Source of the DNA: Lachnospiraceae bacterium
Lineage (GTDB): Bacteria > Bacillota_A > Clostridia > Lachnospirales > Lachnospiraceae
Assembly (NCBI GenBank): GCA_017613055.1
Contig: JAGAES010000068.1
Location: forward strand, 1-18,128
Direction: 5' to 3'
DNA: 18,128 nt
The position numbers were made by a program, and so were the translations under genes. Positions 1-5,828 of the stretch are shown in pieces; the stretch's first letter is position 1, and every line of letters starts with the position of its first letter. The notes below the pieces were generated by a model. The model made no database searches. It saw only the letters and a program-made list of their open reading frames with translations, and was not told where the DNA came from.

Positions 1-42
1 CTTCTAAGCCGTGTGTCGGGGGTTCGAATCCCTTCTGGCACA
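1..42 (+). tRNA. tRNA-Arg (anticodon TCT), 3' part only
   Basis: The window begins in the anticodon loop of a tRNA. The seven-base loop CTTCTAA (1-7) places anticodon TCT at 3-5, which reads AGA. It is followed by the 3' anticodon strand (8-12), a five-base variable region (13-17), a T arm with GGGGG stem and TTCGAAT loop (18-34), and the 3' acceptor strand with a discriminator A at 42. CCA is not encoded. The 5' half lies outside the window, so pairing of the acceptor, D and anticodon stems cannot be checked. It is the first visible member of a three-tRNA cluster. Confidence 0.85.
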
Positions 43-67
43 ATCGCTTTGTGCGAAAATTTTATAT

Positions 68-142
68 GGTGGGTATAGCGCAGTTGGTTAGCGCGCCAGA
101 TTGTGGCTCTGGAGGCCCTGGGTTCGAGTCCCAGTATCCACC
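68..142 (+). tRNA. tRNA-His (anticodon GTG)
   Basis: A full cloverleaf can be folded. The acceptor strand GTGGGTA (69-75) pairs with TATCCAC (135-141), with one G-U pair. The D stem is GCGC/GCGC, the anticodon stem CCAGA/TCTGG encloses loop TTGTGGC (anticodon GTG), and the T arm is CTGGG-TTCGAGT-CCCAG. Position 68 is G and the discriminator at 142 is C. This is the encoded G-1:C73 pair that marks bacterial tRNA-His for histidyl-tRNA synthetase. CCA is not encoded. Confidence 0.96.
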
Positions 143-148
143 CTGATG

Positions 149-180
149 CAAAGCCTTTCTTGTATATAGTAAAGGCTTTG
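149..180. repeat. 10-bp inverted repeat in the tRNA-His/tRNA-Gln spacer
   Basis: CAAAGCCTTT (149-158) and AAAGGCTTTG (171-180) are perfect reverse complements separated by 12 bases. In RNA this gives a hairpin between the two tRNAs. No run of T follows directly, so it is a poor intrinsic terminator. It could be a processing hairpin or a weak attenuator. It also overlaps the candidate promoter at 160-189. Confidence 0.55.
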
Positions 181-189
181 TGTTATAAT
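160..189 (+). promoter_or_regulatory. candidate promoter in tRNA spacer, start site would fall inside tRNA-Gln
   Basis: TTGTAT (160-165), an 18-base spacer and TATAAT (184-189) preceded by TGT (extended -10) resemble a sigma-A promoter. A start about seven bases after the -10 box would fall near 196, inside tRNA-Gln, so it could not make a whole tRNA-Gln. It might supply the downstream helicase gene, which has no other visible promoter. AT-rich spacer sequence arising by chance is a real alternative. Confidence 0.35.
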
Positions 190-261
190 TGGGCCATCGC
201 CAAGCGGTAAGGCACAGGGTTTTGATCCCTGCATCCGCTGGTTCGAATCCAGCTGGCCCAG
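190..261 (+). tRNA. tRNA-Gln (anticodon TTG)
   Basis: The acceptor TGGGCCA (190-196) pairs with TGGCCCA (254-260). The D stem is GCC/GGC, and the anticodon stem CAGGG/CCCTG encloses loop TTTTGAT, giving anticodon TTG. The T arm is GCTGG-TTCGAAT-CCAGC and the discriminator is G at 261. CCA is not encoded. The terminator that follows closes the tRNA cluster. Confidence 0.96.
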
Positions 262-265
262 TCTG

Positions 266-294
266 AGCGGGACCGGCAGGGTACCCGCTTTTTT
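266..294 (+). terminator. intrinsic terminator of the tRNA cluster
   Basis: AGCGGG (266-271) pairs with CCCGCT (284-289) and runs directly into six T residues (289-294). It sits five bases after tRNA-Gln. The next start codon is only 23 bases beyond the T run, so the helicase gene must either be read through this site or use a promoter upstream of it. Confidence 0.75.
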
Positions 295-317
295 GTTTAT
301 GTCGGAAAGGAAGCCTC

Positions 318-2510
318 ATGGGAGCGGAAGAACGCAGACAATATAAGGATTTTGCGGAGACGCTTAAGAACTCCGACCGCGAGCTTAACCGCATCGCGAC
401 CTCGGAGAATGCGCTTAAGAATTCCGTCCGCGAAGCGTACCGCGCCCTGCAGGAGAGTCTTGCCGTTGACCTTCTTAAAGATATGGACGTGGAGCAGCTC
501 AACATGAGCAGGGAAGGCATCCGCGTCAAAGCCTTCCGCGACGTCGGAATCCGTACCGTTGCGGACGTCTGCAAAGCAACGCAGCGGTCGTTAGAGTCCG
601 TTCCGGGAGTCGGCCCGGTAATGGCCGCCAAAGCGAAACGGAACGCGGACGCGCTCCGGATTTCGGCGGGCAGAACCATACGCGTTAAAGTGGATTATGA
701 GAATCCGAGTCCCGAAGCAAGGAGACTGGTCCGTGCCGTCGGCGTATTAAAACACGCGACGTACTATATGGAACGGGCAGGCCAGCTGTATGCCGCAAGC
801 CACGACGGAATCACCGTGCGGCTTGCCGTGTCCGAATGTCTCGGAAGCGGGCTTTCGTGGTTTTTCACTTCGGGGGAGAAACGGCAGCAGGCACAGCTTG
901 CTTACAGCGAATTGAAGGAATACCTCGCGGCGGAATATGCCGTCGCAGCCGCGGAAATCATCGACGGGTTCCGCGAGGCGTGCGGTTTTTTGGAAGCGCA
1001 GGCATGGAAGGAGTTCGGAAAGAATTCGGCCGCCTACTATGCGCTTCTGTATTCCGTCACGGAAGCCAGTACGGAAGCGGTTACCGATTACGGCGGAATC
1101 CCTTCGGAACTGGTGGAACAGGTCAATGCATATCCGCTCCGCACCGAAGGGCTTCAGGCGGAATTAAGACGTTATCAGGTGTTCGGCGCAAAGTACATCC
1201 TTGCGAGGGAGAGAGTGCTTCTCGGCGACGAGATGGGTCTCGGAAAAACCATCGAAGCGATTGCCGCAATCACGCATCTTCGGGCCGAAGGAAAGACGCA
1301 TTTTCTGGTTGTATGCCCTTTAAGCGTTTTGATGAACTGGCAGCACGAAGTCGCGCGGTTCTGTACGGTTCCCGTGGACGAAATCTACGGCTACGACCGG
1401 AGCGAAGAACTCGCGGACTGGCTTGCAAAGGGCGGCACGGCAATCACAACTTACGAAACCGCCTCGAAGATTGAGCTTCCGGACCGTTTTGCGATTGACC
1501 TTCTGGTCGTGGATGAAGCACAGTATATCAAGAACCCGGACGCGCAGCGCACGAAGGCGGTATGCAATCTTATAGCGCGCTCGCAGAGGGTTTTGCTGAT
1601 GACCGGAACGCCGCTTGAAAACCGCGTTTCGGAGATGGTCGGATTAATCGGTTTTCTGCAGCCGGAGGTGGCATCCCGCGTGAAGCGGTACACGTCCCTT
1701 TCGGAAGCGGAGCGGTTTCGTGAGGAAATCGCCCCGGTATACCTGCGGCGTACCCGCGAGCAGGTGCTCGGCGAACTCCCGGACAAGGAGGAGATCGCGG
1801 AGTGGGGAATCCTGATGGAAGACGAGACGGAAGCCTACCGGAAAGCGCTTGAAACGAACAATTTCATGGAAATCCGCCGCATCTCGTGGAACGTGCCCGA
1901 GACCGGTGCGTCAACGAAAGCGCGCCGTATGCTTGAACTCGTTGACGAAGCGGAAGCGGACGGGCGGAAGGTCATTGTCTTCTCGTTCTTCAAAGAGACG
2001 CTTAAGACCGTCGCGCTGATACTCGGAAACCGGTGCGCAGGCGTCATAGACGGTTCGCTCTCCATGCCGCAACGCGAAGCAATTCTTAAGGAATTCCGCG
2101 AACGCGGGGAGAAGACCGTGCTTGTCTGCCAGGTCATCGCCGGCGGCGTGGGCTTGAATATTCAGACGGCAAGTGTTATCATATTCTGTGAACCACAGTT
2201 AAAACCTTCCATGGAAGAACAGGCAATCGGCCGCGCCTACCGGATGGGCCAGAGCCGCAAGGTTCTCGTGCACCGTCTTCTGATGGCGGATTCCGTGGAT
2301 GAACGGATATTGGATATTCTTGCCGGCAAGCGGGAAGAATTCCTCGCATTTGCCGAGGAATCGGTTGTCGGAAAGATGGATGCAGAACAGGAAGTGACCG
2401 CTGCGGCCATGCAGCAGATTATCGAGGCGGAGAAGAAACGGTATCATGTCGAAGATGCCGCGGATGCCTCGCAATCGGAGGAGGAACACGATGAAGATCA
2501 GAAAGAGTAA
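318..2510 (+). CDS. SNF2-family helicase/ATPase with N-terminal helix-hairpin-helix domain
   Basis: A 730-residue cytoplasmic DNA-dependent ATPase of the SNF2 (Swi2/Snf2, superfamily 2) group, expected to translocate on duplex DNA and remodel protein-DNA complexes. Visible motifs: Walker A DEMGLGKT (304-311), motif II DEAQ (399-402), motif III LLMTGTPLEN (426-435), motif V QVIAGGVGLN (605-614) and motif VI EEQAIGRAYRMGQ (633-645). Before the motor, SVPGVGP at about 94-100 is a helix-hairpin-helix core, a sequence-independent DNA-binding unit; residues 120-275 match nothing I recognise. The tail (715-730) is acidic and Gln-rich. AAAGGA lies about nine bases before the ATG. The stop codon lies inside the next gene, so the two are probably co-transcribed. 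The family is certain; the cellular role (repair, RNA polymerase recycling or defence) cannot be told from this sequence. No nuclease or other defence gene sits beside it. Confidence 0.92.
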   Translation: MGAEERRQYKDFAETLKNSDRELNRIATSENALKNSVREAYRALQESLAVDLLKDMDVEQLNMSREGIRVKAFRDVGIRTVADVCKATQRSLESVPGVGPVMAAKAKRNADALRISAGRTIRVKVDYENPSPEARRLVRAVGVLKHATYYMERAGQLYAASHDGITVRLAVSECLGSGLSWFFTSGEKRQQAQLAYSELKEYLAAEYAVAAAEIIDGFREACGFLEAQAWKEFGKNSAAYYALLYSVTEASTEAVTDYGGIPSELVEQVNAYPLRTEGLQAELRRYQVFGAKYILARERVLLGDEMGLGKTIEAIAAITHLRAEGKTHFLVVCPLSVLMNWQHEVARFCTVPVDEIYGYDRSEELADWLAKGGTAITTYETASKIELPDRFAIDLLVVDEAQYIKNPDAQRTKAVCNLIARSQRVLLMTGTPLENRVSEMVGLIGFLQPEVASRVKRYTSLSEAERFREEIAPVYLRRTREQVLGELPDKEEIAEWGILMEDETEAYRKALETNNFMEIRRISWNVPETGASTKARRMLELVDEAEADGRKVIVFSFFKETLKTVALILGNRCAGVIDGSLSMPQREAILKEFRERGEKTVLVCQVIAGGVGLNIQTASVIIFCEPQLKPSMEEQAIGRAYRMGQSRKVLVHRLLMADSVDERILDILAGKREEFLAFAEESVVGKMDAEQEVTAAAMQQIIEAEKKRYHVEDAADASQSEEEHDEDQKE
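2477..2484 (+). promoter_or_regulatory. ribosome binding site of the lipoprotein protease gene
   Basis: GGAGGAGG lies six bases before ATG 2491, inside the end of the helicase gene. It decides the start. An ATG 45 bases further upstream, at 2446, has no such site and would bury the signal peptide behind a charged extension. Confidence 0.8.
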
Positions 2511-4047
2511 AACAATCGCTTTGCTTCTTGTGACGGTACTGATGGTTTCTTCCCTTTGCGGATGCGGAGGAAAGAAAGAGGAAGAAGAGGAGAAGGTTTT
2601 CGAAGTCCGTTTTGAACTGAACGGCGGAAGCCGCGTCTCCGGCAGCCTTCATCAGGAAGTGGAAGAAGGGAAATCCGCGAAGGAACCCGAAGTAGAGCGT
2701 GAGGGATACTTCTTCGACGGCTGGGATAAGGATTTCTCGGGCATCGAAAAGGATACGGTCGTTAAGGCGAAGTGGATTAAAGCGGTAAATGTCACATTTG
2801 ACGCGAACGGAGGCGAGATTACGCGCGGCGAAAGCACCGTCGTTATCGCATCCGGCAAGAAGCCGCAGGCACCGTCGGTGAGCAGGGAAGGATTTATCTT
2901 CAAGGGCTGGGACCGTGAGGTCGGCGAAGCCACCGAGGACACGACCTATGTGGCGCAGTGGGAGAGAGCCGTTCCGACGGCCGAAGAGGTGTATCAGTCG
3001 CTCGCCGTCAGCATGGTGGAGATTCGAACCTATGACGCGTACGGAGACCCGATCGGACTCGGTTCCGGTTTCTTCATCGATACGAACGGAAAGCTGCTTA
3101 CAAACTTCCACGTTATGGAAGGCGCGTCCACTGCAGAGATTTATCTGTATGACGAAGAGAACGCGAGAACCTATCACGCGACCGAGATCGAAGGCTATGA
3201 TAAGGATATCGATCTGTGCGTCGTGCAGACGGACGTAAGAAATACAACGCCGGTCACGCTCTTCACGGGCAATGTGAAAACCGGTGAGACGATATATACG
3301 CTCGGCAGTTCCAAAGGACTGACCGGCACATTCTCCGACGGAATCGTTTCGAAGGCGTCCCGCCTCAGTGACGGTGTTGAGTGCATCCAGATTACGGCGC
3401 CGATTTCGCCCGGCAACAGCGGCGGTCCGCTTGTGAACGAGTACGGCGAAGTGCTCGGCGTGAATACCTTCCAGTACGTGGAAGGACAGAACCTGAATTT
3501 CGCCGTATCGATTAAGGAACTCGATAATATCGACCGTTCGGAGACGATCACGATTGCACAGTTCGGAGCGCTTACCGGCGATTCCGTGAAACCGAGCGTC
3601 ACGATTGTGGAAACCGGCGACGAGGGTGAATACGTATACAGCATGACCAACGACATCGAGCTGGAGCCGAACGATACGATTGACGATTCGGATCCGCTCA
3701 CGGACGGATACTGGAAAGCCGCATATCTTGCTGACGGAGAGGTGGATATGTTCTACTTCTATATTCCGGAGCCGGCTACCATCACCGTCTATCTGTTAAG
3801 CTACTGGACAGATGATGACCAATATCTGTATGCATATCTGAGGGATGATTACGGCGATGTGCTTCCGGATTCCGCTACCGGACGGAGCGCCTATATCGGC
3901 ATGGATGACTATGACGAAGAAGAAAGCTGCAAGATTGCGACCTTCCGGATCCCCGAGGCCGGCTACTATATCCTCGATACCCACATCCCGAATGACTATC
4001 CGTTCGCAAACGGATGCTATTATCTGGTCGGCTACGAAACTAATTAG
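2491..4047 (+). CDS. lipid-anchored HtrA-like serine protease with InlB-type repeats and PPC-like C-terminus
   Basis: A 518-residue predicted lipoprotein on the outer face of the cell membrane. Residues 1-24 are a signal peptide ending in lipobox L22-C23-G24-C25, so C25 is the likely lipidated residue. After an E/K-rich stretch come two InlB B-repeats (about 37-95 and 98-157), each with an ELNGG or DANGG turn and a GW near the end. A trypsin-fold HtrA/DegP-type domain follows (about 168-348): GSGFFID, H207 in NFHV, D241 in DIDLCVV and S310 in PGNSGGP form the expected triad. There is no PDZ domain. Instead the C-terminal part (about 385-518) starts with EPNDTIDDSDPL and resembles bacterial pre-peptidase C-terminal (PPC) domains. 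The gene overlaps the helicase gene by 20 bp and is closed by a strong terminator. A role in processing or quality control of exported proteins is inferred from the family. Confidence 0.9.
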   Translation: MKIRKSKTIALLLVTVLMVSSLCGCGGKKEEEEEKVFEVRFELNGGSRVSGSLHQEVEEGKSAKEPEVEREGYFFDGWDKDFSGIEKDTVVKAKWIKAVNVTFDANGGEITRGESTVVIASGKKPQAPSVSREGFIFKGWDREVGEATEDTTYVAQWERAVPTAEEVYQSLAVSMVEIRTYDAYGDPIGLGSGFFIDTNGKLLTNFHVMEGASTAEIYLYDEENARTYHATEIEGYDKDIDLCVVQTDVRNTTPVTLFTGNVKTGETIYTLGSSKGLTGTFSDGIVSKASRLSDGVECIQITAPISPGNSGGPLVNEYGEVLGVNTFQYVEGQNLNFAVSIKELDNIDRSETITIAQFGALTGDSVKPSVTIVETGDEGEYVYSMTNDIELEPNDTIDDSDPLTDGYWKAAYLADGEVDMFYFYIPEPATITVYLLSYWTDDDQYLYAYLRDDYGDVLPDSATGRSAYIGMDDYDEEESCKIATFRIPEAGYYILDTHIPNDYPFANGCYYLVGYETN

Positions 4048-4058
4048 ACAGATAACAG

Positions 4059-4093
4059 AAGGGCTGCCGCACCGTTGTGCGACAGCCCTTTTT
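4059..4093 (+). terminator. intrinsic terminator after the protease gene
   Basis: AGGGCTG and CAGCCCT form the outer stem, CGCAC and GTGCG the inner stem with a CGTT loop, and a short T run follows (4089-4093). On the minus strand the same hairpin stands just beyond the 3' end of tRNA-Leu with a poorer T run, so it may serve both convergent transcripts. Confidence 0.85.
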
Positions 4094-4094
4094 C

Positions 4095-4174
<80 letters not shown>

Positions 4175-4188
4175 ATGTATTTCGCCTT

Positions 4189-4217
4189 ATTCTATCATCG
4201 GTGCATACGCTTGTCAA
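4189..4217 (-). promoter_or_regulatory. promoter of tRNA-Leu
   Basis: On the minus strand TTGACA (4217-4212), a 17-base spacer and TAGAAT (4194-4189) form a near-consensus sigma-A promoter. The predicted start near 4182 lies about eight bases before the mature tRNA 5' end, a usual arrangement for stable RNA genes. Confidence 0.82.
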
Positions 4218-4245
4218 TCCTGACGCGCATGCGCTTTATTTTTCC

Positions 4246-4274
4246 TTGTTTTTTCGGCTTCTTTTTGGTACAAT
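4246..4274 (+). promoter_or_regulatory. promoter of the citrate synthase gene
   Basis: TTGTTT (4246-4251), 17 bases and TACAAT (4269-4274) resemble a sigma-A promoter. The implied start near 4281 gives a leader of about 57 bases before ATG 4338. It is divergent from the tRNA-Leu promoter, with about 28 bp between the two -35 boxes. Confidence 0.65.
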
Positions 4275-4320
4275 GTAGATTGACGAAAAATGCATTGGCG
4301 AAGCCAGGAACACCATAGCA

Positions 4321-4329
4321 GAGGAGGGG
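4321..4329 (+). promoter_or_regulatory. ribosome binding site of citrate synthase
   Basis: GAGGAGGGG ends eight bases before ATG 4338 and decides that start over an in-frame ATG at 4290. The latter would lie nine bases from the predicted transcript start and has no ribosome site. Confidence 0.75.
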
Positions 4330-4337
4330 CAACAACT

Positions 4338-5708
4338 ATGGCGAAACGTGTGAATTATTCGGATATCACGGATGATATCCGCCGGCTGACGGAAATCTGC
4401 CGGGACAACAGCAACATCGATCCGGAACTCTATAACCGTTACGAAGTGAAAAGGGGACTTCGTGACCTGAACGGCAAGGGCGTGCTTGCCGGTCTTACCG
4501 AGATTTCCGAGATCCGCACGCTCAAGATTGAAGACGGCGTGGAAAAGCAATGCCCGGGCAAACTGTTCTACCGCGGCATTAATGTCGAAGATATTGTGAA
4601 GGGCTGCGTCGCCGAGAACCGGTTCGGTTTCGAGGAAACCGTATACCTTCTGCTGTTCGGCAAGCTTCCGACCCGCGAACAGCTTACCGAATTCACGAAC
4701 CTGCTCGGTTATTACCGCACCCTTCCGAGCAGCTTTGTAAGAGACGTAATCTTAAAGAAGCCGAGCGCCAACATGATGAACGGGCTCGCAAGAAGCGTAC
4801 TGACGCTTTATTCGTATGATACGAACCCGGAGGACACGTCCCTAGAGAACGTGCTCCGGCAGTGTATCCAGCTGATTTCCATCTTCCCGATGCTTACGGT
4901 GTACAGCTACCATGCACACCGTTACTATTACATGGATGAGGCACTCGTAATCCACCGTCCGCGGACCGACCTTTCCGCGGCCGAGAACATACTGCATCTG
5001 CTTCGCGCCGACAGTCAGTACAGCGAACTCGAGGCAAGAGTTCTCGATATCGCGCTGATTCTTCACGCGGAGCACGGCGGCGGTAACAACTCGACCTTTA
5101 CAACGCATGTCGTCACCTCTTCCGGGACGGATACCTATGCTGCCATGACCGCGGCGCTTGGATCGTTAAAGGGACCGAAGCACGGCGGTGCGAACATGAA
5201 GGTTGTGGAGATGTTCGCCGAGATGAAAGAGAAGGTTTCCGACTGGACCGATGAGGCGGAAGTGGCAAAGTACCTGCGCGCGCTTCTTCACAAGGAGGCG
5301 TTTGACCGGGCGGGTCTCATCTACGGTATGGGCCATGCCATTTATTCCGTATCCGATCCGCGTGCGGTAATGTTCCGCGGCTTCGTCGAGAAGCTTTCCG
5401 AGGAGAAGGGCATGCACAGGGAATTTGCCCTTTATAAGATGGTTGAGGAGCTTGCGCCGAAGGTTATTGCCGAAGAACGCAGGATGTATAAGGGTGTCAG
5501 CGCCAACGTGGACTTCTACAGCGGTTTTGCTTACCAGATGCTCGGTCTTCCCGAAGAACTCTACACCCCGATCTTCGCGGTGGCAAGAGTGGCGGGCTGG
5601 AGCGCGCACCGCATGGAAGAGCTGATTAACGCCGGCAAGATTATCCGTCCGGCTTACAAGAGCGTGTGTGACGAGCGGGATTATGTCCCGATCGCAGAAA
5701 GAGGTTGA
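4338..5708 (+). CDS. gltA: citrate synthase (citrate/2-methylcitrate synthase family)
   Basis: A 456-residue cytoplasmic enzyme that condenses oxaloacetate with acetyl-CoA to citrate, the entry step of the TCA branch that supplies 2-oxoglutarate and glutamate in anaerobes. The catalytic residues are present: H246 in LHAEHGGGNN, H282 in GPKHGGAN and D392 in NVDFYSG. GMGHAIYSVSDPRA (330-343) is the conserved helix-loop near the oxaloacetate site, and RVAGWSAHRMEE (417-428) is the C-terminal signature. An N-terminal stretch of about 45 residues precedes the usual start of the fold, as in the longer clostridial forms. Use with propionyl-CoA cannot be excluded, but no prp gene is adjacent. It is monocistronic by its own promoter and terminator. 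Codon use is strongly biased to C-ending codons (AAC, ATC, TAC), suggesting high expression. Confidence 0.95.
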   Translation: MAKRVNYSDITDDIRRLTEICRDNSNIDPELYNRYEVKRGLRDLNGKGVLAGLTEISEIRTLKIEDGVEKQCPGKLFYRGINVEDIVKGCVAENRFGFEETVYLLLFGKLPTREQLTEFTNLLGYYRTLPSSFVRDVILKKPSANMMNGLARSVLTLYSYDTNPEDTSLENVLRQCIQLISIFPMLTVYSYHAHRYYYMDEALVIHRPRTDLSAAENILHLLRADSQYSELEARVLDIALILHAEHGGGNNSTFTTHVVTSSGTDTYAAMTAALGSLKGPKHGGANMKVVEMFAEMKEKVSDWTDEAEVAKYLRALLHKEAFDRAGLIYGMGHAIYSVSDPRAVMFRGFVEKLSEEKGMHREFALYKMVEELAPKVIAEERRMYKGVSANVDFYSGFAYQMLGLPEELYTPIFAVARVAGWSAHRMEELINAGKIIRPAYKSVCDERDYVPIAERG

Positions 5709-5716
5709 AACCGAAG

Positions 5717-5761
5717 AGGCAGAAAGGATTGCCCTGCCTTTTGTGCGGGCGGTCTGTTTTT
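5717..5761 (+). terminator. probable terminator after citrate synthase
   Basis: Two overlapping hairpins are possible. AGGCAG (5717-5722) can pair with CTGCCT (5734-5739). ATTGCCC (5728-5734) can pair with GGGCGGT (5747-5753, two G-U pairs), followed three bases later by TTTTT (5757-5761). The second is the better terminator. The rest of the 120-bp gap to the next gene holds no promoter I can support. Confidence 0.5.
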
Positions 5762-5828
5762 GTGTCCGTCTGTATGGGCTTAAATTCCGCAGGAATGATC
5801 CTGTGAAGATAAATGGGAGGAATTACAA

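Noticed and set aside
62..679. Minus-strand open frame of 205 codons
   Set aside because: It crosses two complete tRNA genes and the start of the helicase gene, and has no recognisable protein features.
5760..5785. Possible promoter TTGTGT/TTAAAT before the first surface-protein gene
   Set aside because: The spacer is only 14 bases, which is outside the usual range, and the -35 box overlaps the terminator T run.
5790..5803. Short inverted repeat CAGGA/TCCTG before the first surface-protein gene
   Set aside because: Five-base arms are too short to separate from chance, and no promoter could be placed beside it.
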